A stretch of 64,000 nt of DNA from Xanthomonas vesicatoria ATCC 35937 (GCF_001908725.1 NZ_CP018725.1:2790001-2854000); one strand, 5' to 3'; counted from the first letter of the stretch, positions 29,100 through 39,026 are shown. The notes: generated from the letters alone by a model not told the origin. Numbers and translations: made by a program.

Positions 29100-30198
29100 C
29101 TGGACCGTCCCGGCCGCCACGCAGCTCGCCCACGCCCAGGATCACTACCACGCACTCAACCCGACCATTGCCGCGGCGATGGCGCGGCAGGTGCTGGAAG
29201 CCACCCGCACCCTGGCCGAGCAGCCCGGGCGTGGTCACGCCGGCCGCGTGCCGGGCACGCGCGAGTGGGTGGTCAAGCACACGCCCTACGTGCTGGTCTA
29301 CCGCGTGCGCGACGACGCGCTGCAACTGCTGCACGTCCATCTGGACCCCAGCGACTGGCTGCTCCGCAGCGAACCGCTGATCGAACGCATCGAGCCGTGG
29401 ATCGCTGCGCTGATCAGCGCGCTGCTGCATGTGCTGATGCTGTTGATTCTGCTGTCCGCCTCCACCCCCAGCATGACCCCGCCGCAAGGCTCGGCCAGCG
29501 GTGGCCGCACCAAGGTGGACTTTGTCGGCGACACCGATCAGCCGCAGCAACCCACGCCCTCCCCGACGCCCACCCCGCCCTCGCAGACCGCCGCGCCGGT
29601 GCAGCCGCCACCGGCCGCCTCGCCGCTGCAATCCACGCTGGTCCAGAACGCCAAGAACCCGGTGCCGCCGCAGGGCAACACCCGTCGCGGCAGCCTGGCC
29701 GAGCAGCGCCGTGCACAGCCGGTGCAGCGCCCCACCCCGCCGCAGCCGCCGGCCGAACCGTCGTCGCCCCCGCAGCGCCGTCCCGAAACCTGGACCGGCC
29801 GCCCACCGGGCATGCTCGACGAACCCGCCGACGCCGCTGAAGACGGCAGCGCCAACACGCCCACCATCAGCGAAGGCCGCCGCCGCGACCGCAGCAACTC
29901 CCAGCCCAGCATGGATATCGGCGGCTTCCAGGTCTATTACGACGTGCGCAGCGAAACCCAGCTGCGCGCATGGAAGGAACAGGGCATGCAGGAAATCGCC
30001 ATCATCCTGCCCGGCACCCAGCAACGCATGATCTGCCCGCTGGATGTCGCACTCAAACGCGGCTCCAGCAAATGCCGCCTGCTGCCGCCGGATTCGCCGG
30101 AACTGAAGAACATCGGCGATGCCCGCGAGGTCATCAACATGATGGAGGTCTACCGCCAGGGCGAACCGGTCTGGCGCGGGCCGGGGCCGTATCGGTAA
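29086..30198 (+). CDS. RelE/ParE toxin domain joined to a membrane/proline-rich protein
   Basis: 370 aa in one frame. Residues 1-92 are a complete RelE/ParE toxin (AQDHYHALNP, then GTREWVVKHTPYVLVYRVRDD) reaching its usual end DPSDW. Instead of a stop there is a transmembrane helix (about 104-125), a Pro/Gln/Thr-rich stretch (about 126-290) and a small C-terminal domain (about 285-370: GGFQVYYDVRSETQ, then ICPLDVALKRGSSKCRLL). The second half looks like an independent inner-membrane protein with a periplasmic tail. Either the genes have fused, or the membrane protein starts internally at a non-ATG codon near 29360. The start at 29086 follows from the overlap with the antitoxin. Confidence 0.65.
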   Translation: MLRRDWTVPAATQLAHAQDHYHALNPTIAAAMARQVLEATRTLAEQPGRGHAGRVPGTREWVVKHTPYVLVYRVRDDALQLLHVHLDPSDWLLRSEPLIERIEPWIAALISALLHVLMLLILLSASTPSMTPPQGSASGGRTKVDFVGDTDQPQQPTPSPTPTPPSQTAAPVQPPPAASPLQSTLVQNAKNPVPPQGNTRRGSLAEQRRAQPVQRPTPPQPPAEPSSPPQRRPETWTGRPPGMLDEPADAAEDGSANTPTISEGRRRDRSNSQPSMDIGGFQVYYDVRSETQLRAWKEQGMQEIAIILPGTQQRMICPLDVALKRGSSKCRLLPPDSPELKNIGDAREVINMMEVYRQGEPVWRGPGPYR

Positions 30199-30357
30199 TG
30201 CGTGGACCTGTGTCTGTCACACAGATCCACGGGCAACCCCGCTGCTGTCCGGAAACCATCACCGAAATCGCGGTCACGTTGCGCATCGCGCACACCGCAA
30301 CCGAGCGCGCCGGCGATTTAATCAGCGCGTTCGGCGGCAATAGGCACGTCGCAGAGA

Positions 30358-30918
30358 TCAGCGCCCTTGGTCTTTGCCCAACTGCGTGCCCAGTGTTCCA
30401 TTGAACGGTGCCGGAGCGCTGGTGACCAGACAGTTATAGGGTTTGTCGCTGTTGAGGACGAGTACCGACGACGTGGGCCCCTTGAAATTCAGCCCGACCG
30501 AAAACAGCACATACGTGTTGGGCAAGGCGCTCGGTCGAAACGCGCCGAAGGCATACTCGCCAGACAAGCCCAACGGCGCCAGCGGCACCGTCAGCATCAG
30601 CGGCTGTGTCGCGACAGGCGAGGGAAGCGACGACGAGGCGCTCATGATCATGGATTGCGCGTCGATGGAGTACTTGGTGGTGACCACCATTCCCAGATAC
30701 TTGGAACTGGCTGCCGCAACCTGCTTGCGACACGCCGCAATGTCTTCGGGCTTCTTGTCTTCCTGGCCGGTTTGCAGCGTGGCAAAGACGTGGCTCAAGG
30801 TGACCCGCTCGGTGTTGGTGACGGGAGCGGCCGTGGCCACTTGCGGGCAGACGGCTGCCGTCAGTAGCAACGTGCTGCATGCGATCAATTGGCGAGAAAG
30901 GTTGAAGGTTTGAAGCAT
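30358..30918 (-). CDS. secreted protein of unknown function
   Basis: 186 aa with a clear signal peptide (about 1-30, ending ATAAPV) and an AAGGAG ribosome binding site before the ATG at 30918. The mature part contains two Cys (about 63 and 163) and no motif I recognise. It probably ends up in the periplasm or outside. Confidence 0.65.
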   Translation of the reverse strand: MLQTFNLSRQLIACSTLLLTAAVCPQVATAAPVTNTERVTLSHVFATLQTGQEDKKPEDIAACRKQVAAASSKYLGMVVTTKYSIDAQSMIMSASSSLPSPVATQPLMLTVPLAPLGLSGEYAFGAFRPSALPNTYVLFSVGLNFKGPTSSVLVLNSDKPYNCLVTSAPAPFNGTLGTQLGKDQGR

Positions 30919-31521
30919 GACAAAAACTCCTTGGCATTAAGTTCGTGAGTGACACGGGACGCAGATTAACGATGTAACATGGCCCGAAAATCGGGATCAT
31001 TCGGACTGTCTTGCGCATGTCGCACAGGTGAGTTTTTTCCCTCAGCCATCCAGACAGAAAAACGCCGCCTGCATTCTCTTTCCCTTCGATTCCGCGATTC
31101 TCGCCGGGCCGCTCATGCAGCGACTTAATCCCGGTTGATAAGAAGCGGTCGATGTGGCGATCTTGGAGAGCGACGGTTTCACAACCCGGCAAATCGTCTC
31201 AGTCACTTCGATGCGTGATGTATCGCCTGTTTTTCATCGATAGAAGGTTGGCTTTTCTTCGATGTCAGCCACCGCACTGGGATCGGTGCGGACCATGCAA
31301 CCCTTGGCAATGGACCGATTTTCCGCGCGATCTGCGTTGCACTGCTCTCGGCCACCCCGGTTGCCGGCACTGGTCAGCGCGCCGGCAGGGTCATAAAGCA
31401 CAGCAAGATCGGCTGCATTGACCTGACATCGCACCCGCAGCCCCCGGCGCGCAGCGAACTGGTTACAGTCTGCGCAGGGCCATCGCGCCCACTCCACCCA
31501 TCTGCGTCTCAAAGGATCCGC
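30919..31521. other. gene-free region
   Basis: About 600 bp between diverging genes. A short stretch near 31310-31380 could encode a signal-peptide-like sequence, but it lacks an ATG and a continuing frame. The last bases carry the ribosome binding site (AAAGGA) of the esterase gene. Confidence 0.4.
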
Positions 31522-33128
31522 ATGTCCCTGCATCGTCTTGCACCTCGTCTTGGCCTGGCTGTTGGCCTGCTGTGCGCCTGCACCGCGCATGCGGCCGAGC
31601 CGGTGGCAGCGCATCGCCTGCTGCGCGTCACCCTGGGCGGCGCCACCGACCAACCCACCTCCGGGCGCCTGCTGGTGTTCGCGACCCTGGCCAAGGACGC
31701 ACAGGCGCAGGCCAAGGACGGCAAGGTCGAGGAAGTGGACACCAACCCGTTCCGTCCCACCGCCACCACGGTGCCGCGCAGGAGGTCGTCGGGCTCGTGC
31801 CGGGGGCCAGCGTGCAGATCGATCTGGACAACATCGCTTTCCCCGGCGGGTTTTCCGCGCTACCGGCGGGTGCCTATCTGTTCCAGGCCGTGCTGGACCC
31901 GGACCACAGCTACGGCTACAGCGGCCGCGATGGCGGCGACCTGCTGAGTGCGGTGACGCCGGTCACCCTGGGCAAAGGCGCAGCGCTCCCGGCACTGACG
32001 CTCAGCACGCAGCTGCCCGTTTCGGACGACCCGTGGCGGGTGTCGCCGCGCGCACCGCAAGCCGTACGCGATGCGGTGCCCGAAGCCAAGCTGCACACCG
32101 CAGATGCCTCGATGGTGAGCCCGTCACTGAGCGCGTTCTGGGGCCGGCCGGTCTCGCTGCGCGCACGCGTGCTCACCCCGCCCGGCTACGACGCCAAGGC
32201 CCGCACGCGCTACCCCACCGTCTATGTCACCCATGGCTTCGGCGGCAACTACAACCGCTTTGCCGGCAGCATCGCCGCCGCCTGGAGCGCGATGGCGGCC
32301 AAGCAGATGCCGCCGATGATCTGGGTATTCCTGGATCAGGCCACGCCCACCGGCACCCACGAGTTCGCCGACTCGGTCAATAACGGCCCCTGGGGCACCG
32401 CGCTGACCGAGGAACTGATTCCGGCACTGGAGAAGCAGTACAGGATGGACGGCAAGGCCAGCGGCCGGTTCCTGACGGGCCATTCGTCAGGTGGCTGGGC
32501 CACGCTGTGGCTGCAGACGCGCTACCCCAAGCTGTTCGGCGGCACCTGGTCCACCTCGCCCGATTCCAGCGACTTCCACGACTTCACCGGCCCGGACCTG
32601 TACGCGTCCAATGCCAACGTCTACCGGCGTCCGGACGGCAGCCAGTTCCCGCTGGTCCGCGATGGGGGCAAGGTGGTGGCCGAGCTGGAAACCTTCGCCA
32701 AGCTGGAACGCGTGCTTGGCCCGTACGGTGGCCAGCTCACTTCCTTCGAGTGGGTGTTTTCCCCGCGCGGCGCCGACGGCCGCCCGGTGCCAATGTTCGA
32801 CCGCGACACCGGCAAGGTCGACCCGGCCGTGGTGGCCTACTGGCGCACGCATTACGACATCGCCGCGCGCGTGGCCGCGCAGTGGCCCATGCTCAAGCCG
32901 GATCTGGATGGCAAGATCCACCTGATCGTCGGCACCGACGACACGTTCTACCTGGATGGCGCAGCACGTAAATTCCAGGCGGTGCTGGACGGCCTGGGCG
33001 CCAAGAGCGACTTCCGCTATCTGGAAGGCCGCAGCCACTTCGACCTGTACAAGGAGGGCGACGACGACAACGCCCTGATGAAGAGGATCGCCGCAGAAAT
33101 GTACGCAGTGGCGCGACCCAAGCAGTAA
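31522..33128 (+). pseudogene. secreted alpha/beta-hydrolase-fold esterase, frameshifted
   Basis: A signal peptide and first domain (about 83 codons) read in one frame from the ATG at 31522; after about 31773 the homologous sequence continues in the -1 frame to the stop at 33128. Adding one base, for example GTG-GCC-GCG, restores 535 aa. The catalytic parts are intact: TGHSSGGW (nucleophile Ser), GTDDTFYLDG (Asp) and GRSHFDLY (His). It resembles the esterase D/enterochelin-esterase-like group. It is a true pseudogene or a sequence error; the total of 1607 nt is one short of a whole number of codons. Confidence 0.75.
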
Positions 33129-33513
33129 GGGCGGCTTCGCACCGCCGAGTGGCGCCCCGGCGGTGCGCGCAGCTGTTTCCCGCGGCCGATTCACCCAATA
33201 TCGGTGCTTGCGATGCAACACCGCAGGCGCCGCACCGTGCTCGTGTAACTGCATGCATCGCTGCTACGTGCAGCAACGCACCGGCGCATCGCACTGCCTG
33301 CCACCCACTGCGCCAACCTGCTGTGCAAGACGCGCAAGATGCGTGGCATTGCACATAACGCGCGCATCATCGCCTCGCCACTGAGAGCGGCTAACAACGT
33401 AACGAGCAGTTGTCAGGTCGCTATGGACAGCGCGCCCTATCACCGGTTTGCAAGCTTGCACCGAGTACCGACCGCGCCCGACAGGCGGTGAGCGCAGTCG
33501 TTGCGTCGGCTGC
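33129..33513. other. gene-free region with hairpin
   Basis: No gene seen. CGCACCGCC (33138-33146) and GGCGGTGCG (33159-33167) form a perfect 9-bp stem just after the esterase stop and may terminate its transcript. Confidence 0.4.
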
Positions 33514-33915
33514 TCACGCCGAGCGCTTGGGCAACTCCCACTCCATCTGCTGGCGCAACACCAGCAGCAATACCCTGAGGCTGCCGGCGCGGACCAACGC
33601 GGCGGGGGTCTGCCCGTCCAGTGCGTTCATCGGCTCGCGAAACCAGCGGATCAGCGCGTCGTTATTGCCGCCGTGCAGCGCCCAGGCGTGGCACACGATC
33701 TCGCCCAGCGCCTCGATCCCGGCACTGCCCAGCAACTTGAGATGCTCGGGGCTGAAGTTGAACAGCGACAGCACCAGCTCGGCGTCGGCGGCCTTGCCGT
33801 AATCGACCGCCATCTGCGCGCTGTGCGCGGTGCTGTAGCTGGACGGTTGCGCGCGCAAGGCTTCGGCCCGGCGCATGCCAATGAGCAATGAGTCAATCAG
33901 GTCGGCGCGTTCCAC
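33514..33915 (-). CDS. MbcA/ParS/Xre antitoxin-like C-terminal domain (DUF2384-like)
   Basis: 133 aa. The C-terminal part (ALIRWFREPMNALDGQTPAA, then VRAGSLRVLLLVLRQ) resembles the toxin-binding DUF2384 domain of Xre/MbcA antitoxins, with the WF..P...L.G.TP pattern. No RES or other toxin gene is next to it. The start is a GTG at 33915; an ATG 13 codons later is possible. It may be an orphan regulator. Confidence 0.55.
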   Translation of the reverse strand: MERADLIDSLLIGMRRAEALRAQPSSYSTAHSAQMAVDYGKAADAELVLSLFNFSPEHLKLLGSAGIEALGEIVCHAWALHGGNNDALIRWFREPMNALDGQTPAALVRAGSLRVLLLVLRQQMEWELPKRSA

Positions 33916-34124
33916 GGTGCAGTCCGGCAGTATCTAGCGCGCACGCTAACGGTGCGGCCGACCGCGCTCAATCAGGAGTCTCCCGACACCTGCGGCGTCA
34001 GTCAGCCGGCATTGCCATCGGCAGCCTTTAACAACCGGCTTGCTAGCATCTGGGCGCGTTGCTGGCGGCGCACCGGGTTAGCCGGGCCGCCGTCGCTGGA
34101 GTGCCATCTCATGAGGAGTCGCCG

Positions 34125-34580
34125 ATGAACTGGAAGTCCGCTATTGCCCTGCTTGCCCTGTCCACCACCGCCATGCCGGCGCTGGCCCAATCCGACCGGC
34201 AAGTCGCCGAAGACATGATCACCCGCTCGGCCAATGTCTGCCCCGGCCATAGCACCGATCGCACCAGCCCCACCGTCAAGGCCGTGCCCGTGGGCGCGCT
34301 GCGCGTGATGCTGGAACGCGGCCTGGTGATGTGCCCGGACCGCCGCCTGGATGCCGCTGCGCCGGCGGTGTTCTATGGCCGCCTGGGGGTGTTCGCCTGG
34401 AACCCGGAAGTGCCCGCCGCCAAGACCGTGATCGTCCAACAGATCGGCGCGATGACCCGCAAGGACGACTACCCGGTCGAAACGCTGGTGTGGGACGCCA
34501 AGGGCACCGCGCTCAAGCAGCAGACCGTGCCGATGTTCGAGCCCCGGCCTGGCGCGGCGGTGTTGTACAAAGTGCGTTGA
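34125..34580 (+). CDS. periplasmic protein of unknown function
   Basis: 151 aa with a signal peptide cut after PALAQ. A good ribosome binding site (GAGGAG) precedes the ATG at 34125. Two Cys (about 39 and 72) could form a disulphide. No family recognised. Confidence 0.7.
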   Translation: MNWKSAIALLALSTTAMPALAQSDRQVAEDMITRSANVCPGHSTDRTSPTVKAVPVGALRVMLERGLVMCPDRRLDAAAPAVFYGRLGVFAWNPEVPAAKTVIVQQIGAMTRKDDYPVETLVWDAKGTALKQQTVPMFEPRPGAAVLYKVR

Positions 34581-34610
34581 GGCCCTGCGGCGCGGGATGC
34601 CGGAACTGTT

Positions 34611-35318
34611 TCAGCCGGCATCCCGTGCGATGCCGGCACCGGCCGGGGAAGCATGCAGACGCGCGCCCTGGCCTCTGGCATCTGCAATGCCGCTTGCAAC
34701 GGCGTGCACCAGCAACGGTACCGCCCAACTGGCCCAGAGCAGCGTTGCGATCATGCCGGGCGACGGCGCCACCCTGGCAGTAACTGCGGCATACAGCACA
34801 ACGCGGAACACCACTGGGGCGAGGGTCACCAGATACGCCCGCACCATCCAGCGCTGGTGCCGGACCACCTGCCTGCGGCGGATGGCGACAAGGCCGACGG
34901 ACGCCACTACCAGCCACGCCGCTTCCGTCGCTGCGAAAGCCACGCGGATCGCCATTGGCGCGGGCGAGGTGGCGATCAACGCGGTGGCGCCGACCATCGC
35001 CACCAGCATGCCGGCGAAATAGGCCCGCCCCACCCAACGGTGCACCCATGCGTGCCTGCGCCAGCGTTGCGTGACGAACTGCAGCGTCCCCAGCGCAATG
35101 CCGGCGGCGCCGCCACCTAAGTGGCACCACAGCCAGCCGCGCCGGGTCAGGAACATGGCGTATGCCGGCGAGTCCAGCGCGGCGTACTTCAGGTACACGT
35201 GGCGCACGAACTCGGCCGTTAACGCGGCCAGCGCAAACCACAGCAGCGCCCACGCCACGCGAGCGACCAGCCTGCCACCAGCAACCGCGACACCGTCGCG
35301 CATCGGATCGACCCGCAT
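34611..35318 (-). CDS. DUF2306 membrane protein
   Basis: 235 aa, about seven helices. The segment WCHLGGGAAGIALGTLQFV with RRHAWVHRWVGRAYF is characteristic of DUF2306 integral membrane proteins, whose function is unknown. The ATG at 35318 is preferred; upstream codons of the open frame are not hydrophobic. Confidence 0.78.
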   Translation of the reverse strand: MRVDPMRDGVAVAGGRLVARVAWALLWFALAALTAEFVRHVYLKYAALDSPAYAMFLTRRGWLWCHLGGGAAGIALGTLQFVTQRWRRHAWVHRWVGRAYFAGMLVAMVGATALIATSPAPMAIRVAFAATEAAWLVVASVGLVAIRRRQVVRHQRWMVRAYLVTLAPVVFRVVLYAAVTARVAPSPGMIATLLWASWAVPLLVHAVASGIADARGQGARLHASPAGAGIARDAG

Positions 35319-35590
35319 GCCCCGCTCCCTCTGCCAGCCTGCTCTCGGCAGCGGAACGCTAGCATGGACGTACAGCAGTAGCGCGGGCGCGTGTTCGAGC
35401 TTAGGTCGGGCCCGGCGGCCGTCTCCAAGGTGCGTTGAGCACATGGGCGAGCGCGGTGAAGCATTCCCGTGCTCGTCCCATCGCCTGGCCGCTCATCGCC
35501 AAGGCGACGCCACTGCGTCTCGGTGCGCGCGGCGCAGCGGTGATTGCCGCGGCGCAGACGCCACCGCCAGCGATGCGTCCAGCGCGGCCA

Positions 35591-36070
35591 TCAAAGTCCC
35601 AGGTCGGACAGGCTTGGGTGCGCATCGGGCCTGCGCCCGAGCGGCCAGTGGAACTTGCGCTCGGATTCCTGGATGGGCAGGTCGTTGATCGAGGAGTGGC
35701 GCGCGCGCATCAGGCCGTCGGCATCGTATTCCCAGTTTTCGTTGCCGTAGGAGCGGAACCAGTTGCCGGCATCGTCACGCCATTCGTAGGCATAGCGCAC
35801 CGCGATGCGGTTTTCGTTGAATGCCCACAGCTCCTTGATGAGCCGGTACTCCAGTTCCCTGGCCCACTTGCGTTCGAGAAACGCCTGCGCCTGGTCGCGG
35901 CCGGTAACGAACTCGGCGCGGTTACGCCAGCGTGTGTCCACGCTGTAGGCCTGCGCCACCTTGGCCGCATCGCGGCTGTTCCAGCCGTCTTCGGCCAACC
36001 GCACTTTCAGCAAGGCGGTGTCGTGGGTAAATGGTGGCAGCGGTGGGCGCGACGATGCGGACGACGACAT
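35591..36070 (-). CDS. DUF1348 / NTF2-like protein
   Basis: 159 aa. The opening [21 protein letters not shown] and [18 protein letters not shown] identify the DUF1348 branch of the SnoaL/NTF2-like fold. A strong AAGGAG precedes the ATG at 36070. It lies 39 bp downstream of a tetR gene on the same strand, so it is probably under that repressor. Enzymatic role unknown. Confidence 0.85.
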   Translation of the reverse strand: MSSSASSRPPLPPFTHDTALLKVRLAEDGWNSRDAAKVAQAYSVDTRWRNRAEFVTGRDQAQAFLERKWARELEYRLIKELWAFNENRIAVRYAYEWRDDAGNWFRSYGNENWEYDADGLMRARHSSINDLPIQESERKFHWPLGRRPDAHPSLSDLGL

Positions 36071-36109
36071 GACAAAACTCCTTGCAAGAAGGCAGAACAC
36101 GGAAGGACG

Positions 36110-36673
36110 CTACCCGAGCAACGTACGGGCAGCCTGTTGGGCGGTGGTTGCAGATTCGGTACCGCCAAATACCAGGGCGACGGCAATGGCGCCGTCGATC
36201 AATACCAATACCTGTTGCGCCAGCGCATCCGGCTCTGGCCGGCCGGTGGCCACCACCAGGCCGTGCAGATACGCGTGCAAGCGCTGCTTGTGCGCGCGTG
36301 CCGCCATGCGGATGACGTGGTTCGGATCGCCGGTCTCACCAGCCGCATTGAGAAACGCACAGCCATGGAAGCGGCGATCGGCAAACCAGCTTTGCAGCGC
36401 ATCGAAGCACGACAGCAGACGCGCGACCGGATCGTCGCTCTGTGAGGTGGCGGCCTCGAACCACGCCATCCAGCGCTCGTCGCGGCGCAACAAGGCTGCT
36501 TCCACCAACGCGTCCTTGGTGGGATACAGGCGGTAGAGCGTCTTGCGCGCCACCCCGGACGCCTTGACGATCGCCTCCATGCCGGTGGCATGAATGCCGC
36601 CGGCATAGATCAGGCGCTCGGTGGCATCGAGCAACGCGGCGTGGGGTTCAGCATAGGATTGCGAGGGCTTCAT
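36110..36673 (-). CDS. TetR family repressor
   Basis: 187 aa with an N-terminal helix-turn-helix (GMEAIVKASGVARKTLYRLY, about residues 31-50) and a ligand-binding helical C-terminus. Two operator-like palindromes lie directly upstream, and the DUF1348 gene follows, so it probably controls itself and that gene. Confidence 0.9.
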   Translation of the reverse strand: MKPSQSYAEPHAALLDATERLIYAGGIHATGMEAIVKASGVARKTLYRLYPTKDALVEAALLRRDERWMAWFEAATSQSDDPVARLLSCFDALQSWFADRRFHGCAFLNAAGETGDPNHVIRMAARAHKQRLHAYLHGLVVATGRPEPDALAQQVLVLIDGAIAVALVFGGTESATTAQQAARTLLG

Positions 36674-36680
36674 ATGCGTT

Positions 36681-36718
36681 GAGAATGACCGTTCTCAACA
36701 AAGTAGAACGATCATTCT
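36681..36718. promoter_or_regulatory. twin palindromic TetR operators
   Basis: AGAATGACCGTTCT (36682-36695) and AGAACGATCATTCT (36705-36718). Read on the opposite strand the second matches the first in 13 of 14 positions. Both are inverted repeats of AGAA..TTCT type, 9 bp apart and within 50 bp of the tetR start. Confidence 0.75.
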
Positions 36719-36840
36719 CTGATGTCAATGGCGCAGGGCACTGGATCGCGCTCCGGTCCGTCTTGCGTGTGCGCATGGAGGCGTCTGCATGGCCACCACA
36801 CGCGACCGCGCGCGCGGTGGCCAGCCCATCGCCGCCCTGT

Positions 36841-37146
36841 CTACCGCAGGCGCTGGTGTTCGCCGCACAGAGGTTGTGCATCGATCTCGTCGACGATGCC
36901 GCGCAGCGCACGCGCGGCATTGAAGATGCTCTCCCCCAGGATCGACACGCTGCCGTTATCCAGCGCCTGGCCACTGCACACCGCCACCATGTCGCTTTGC
37001 GCGGTGATCGTGCGCAGCAGCGTGTGGAACTGGTCGATCTGCTCGACAGTGACACCGAAGGTGAAGTGTTCTTGCTGCGTCGGCCTGTTGTTTGCCCGTA
37101 TGGCGCTCTGCAGTCTGGCAGCTTTATGATTTTTCGATATCGCCAT
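36841..37146 (-). CDS. small conserved-type hypothetical protein
   Basis: 101 aa. A basic N-terminus is followed by a globular part (FTFGVTVEQIDQFHTLLRTI, then ILGESIFNAARALRGIVDEI) with amphipathic helices, resembling small Gamma-proteobacterial proteins of the DUF3077 type. The assignment is tentative. ATG 37146 preferred; no clear ribosome binding site. Confidence 0.5.
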   Translation of the reverse strand: MAISKNHKAARLQSAIRANNRPTQQEHFTFGVTVEQIDQFHTLLRTITAQSDMVAVCSGQALDNGSVSILGESIFNAARALRGIVDEIDAQPLCGEHQRLR

Positions 37147-37271
37147 GGCACTCGCGCTCGAGGTGTGCGGACGACATGTCCGTGAGCTCACGCTAGCGCA
37201 CTATTTCGGATATCTGAAAATCAGATAATGCGGACCGTTTCAACGGCGCACATCGGTGTACTGCCGTCGTT

Positions 37272-38192
37272 TCAAACTGAGGGCATCGGCCCAACGGTCG
37301 CGGTGAAATATCTCGGCTCGCCGGTGATCGGATCATCGAACGCCAGCGTATGCGCGAATAACTGCAGTGGCCGTTCCGGATCGTCTGGCCGCTGGTCTTC
37401 CAACTCAGGATAGAAACGGTCGTGCAAAATCGGGGCACCTAACGCCGCCATGTGCACGCGCAACTGGTGCTTGCGCCCGGTGACTGGCTCCAATCGATAC
37501 GTCCATGTGTCTGCGCCGCGCGCGACCACGTCGATCACCGTCTCGCTATTCGGCTCGCCCACGCCCTCGCGCATGCGGAAGAACGGCTCGCCCGGCTCCA
37601 GCCGGCTGCGATACACATAGGGAAACGTCAGCCTTGGTAGCGGCGGCGCCACCGCCAGATAGTGCTTGCGGATGCGTCGCTCGCGGAACAGCGCCTGGTA
37701 GATCCCGCGTGTGGCCGGGTTGGCCGAGAACAACACCAAACCAGCAGTGTTGCGATCGATGCGATGCAGCGGCACCAGTGCGGGATTGTCGAAACGATGT
37801 ACCAATCGCGTCAGCAGTGTCTCGCGCACATAGGCGCCAGCTGGCACCACGGGCAGGAAGTGCGGCTTGCACGCCACCACCAGGTGCGCGTCCGCATGCA
37901 CCACCGTCTCGGCAAATGGAATGACCGGCTCGTCCACCACCTCGCGGAAGTACAAAACCTCGGCACCCAGGCGATATGGCGCAGAGGCATTGAGCGCACT
38001 GCCTTCGGCATCCAGCACACGCCCCCGCGCGAAGCGGTCCTGCCAGGTGGCGGCATCCACACCTGGAAAGCACGCGCATAACGCTTCCAACACCGTGGAC
38101 CAGGGGCCGGGCGGCAACTGGAACTGGCTGGCGGGGATGCCATCGAGCATCGGGCGTGCCGGAAGCATGGCCACAACAAGGCGCAGCCACAT
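37272..38192 (-). CDS. RluA family pseudouridine synthase
   Basis: 306 aa. PLHRIDRNTAGLVLFS contains the catalytic Asp of the RluA class (usually HRLDRDTSG), and VTGRKHQLRVHMAALGAPI is the second conserved block. It should convert uridine to pseudouridine in rRNA or tRNA; the target site is unknown. The first ATG is used; ones 8 or 14 codons in are also possible. Confidence 0.85.
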   Translation of the reverse strand: MWLRLVVAMLPARPMLDGIPASQFQLPPGPWSTVLEALCACFPGVDAATWQDRFARGRVLDAEGSALNASAPYRLGAEVLYFREVVDEPVIPFAETVVHADAHLVVACKPHFLPVVPAGAYVRETLLTRLVHRFDNPALVPLHRIDRNTAGLVLFSANPATRGIYQALFRERRIRKHYLAVAPPLPRLTFPYVYRSRLEPGEPFFRMREGVGEPNSETVIDVVARGADTWTYRLEPVTGRKHQLRVHMAALGAPILHDRFYPELEDQRPDDPERPLQLFAHTLAFDDPITGEPRYFTATVGPMPSV

Positions 38193-38347
38193 GGAGAGGG
38201 CTGGAATCGTACCCTGCCCACGTTTGCCGTTCTATCCTGATTTCTGCAAAAGTGAACAGAAAAGCCTCAACCGCAACGAGTGACCATCAGCCGATACGCA
38301 TGACGCCACGTGGGGCAATGCCGCAGCTCTACACCAAGGAGATGGAG

Positions 38348-38539
38348 ATGCGCTGTTGCTCCAGATGCCAACAGTCTTGGGCGCGCGGAAAACGTTTCGG
38401 TTCTTCAGTAGTGACTTTTGCCAACAGCTCAACTGCGATTTTTTGTACCGTAAGCGAATTGAAAACTGCTGCTTGCAGTAAAGTCGCTGTGCCCTACGCC
38501 CAACTCGCCGATAGCGAAGATCAAGGAAGCGTTCAATGA
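38348..38539 (+). CDS. short ORF upstream of the immunity gene
   Basis: 63 aa, Cys- and Ser-rich, no recognisable family. AAGGAG lies 6 nt before the ATG at 38348, and its TGA overlaps the next ATG, as in a real operon. It may be a small gene or the remnant of a broken one. Confidence 0.35.
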   Translation: MRCCSRCQQSWARGKRFGSSVVTFANSSTAIFCTVSELKTAACSKVAVPYAQLADSEDQGSVQ

Positions 38540-39026
38540 CAGCTCAAAGAACATTCAACAAAAAGATCATGCGTTGCATGTCACTTACCGTCGTCGCGCT
38601 GAGTGCAGCATGCTCGAATGCTTCGCCACCGGCGGGCGCGACGGTCGGTAACTTTGCAAACAAGTGGGCATACGCCACAGCTTGCGGTTCTGGCCACTTT
38701 CTGAGCGTTGACCTCCATCAGCAGAAGAGCCATGTCACGGGAGAGTGGAGCGAAGGAACCAACGTGCGTGGAGGAGGCGGAAAATTGGAAGGGGATGTGC
38801 GTAGCGGAAAGCTCTACGTTCGCTACTGCAGCGATGATGGCGAGGCAGGCTATACGGCATGCCCCAACTTCTCGGGGCGGAAGATTACTTCGTTCTTGAA
38901 AAGGGGGCTCTGGTTCGCTACCAGAAGTTCGGCAATACATATAAGCGAGATGTCGCCTTGCACCCTGATATCAAGGGCAGGCAAATTCCATCCGAAACCT
39001 GCTCAGACACGGAGAGCGACTCATGA
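38536..39026 (+). pseudogene. X-Tfi-like immunity lipoprotein, frameshifted
   Basis: It starts at the ATG at 38536 with a lipoprotein leader (VVALSAACS). The first 114 codons read in one frame to CPNFSG, then the natural sequence continues in the -1 frame (AEDYFVLEKGALVRYQKF and on to SETCSDTESDS) and stops at 39024-39026, overlapping the effector start (ATGA). One G added to the GGGG run at 38874-38877 restores 163 aa. A periplasmic lipoprotein encoded directly before a type IV effector fits an immunity protein against a cell-wall-attacking toxin. Confidence 0.7.

Noticed and set aside
31200..31450. Possible small secreted protein upstream of the esterase
   Set aside because: A hydrophobic stretch exists but there is no ATG with a ribosome binding site, and the frame does not continue into a plausible mature protein.
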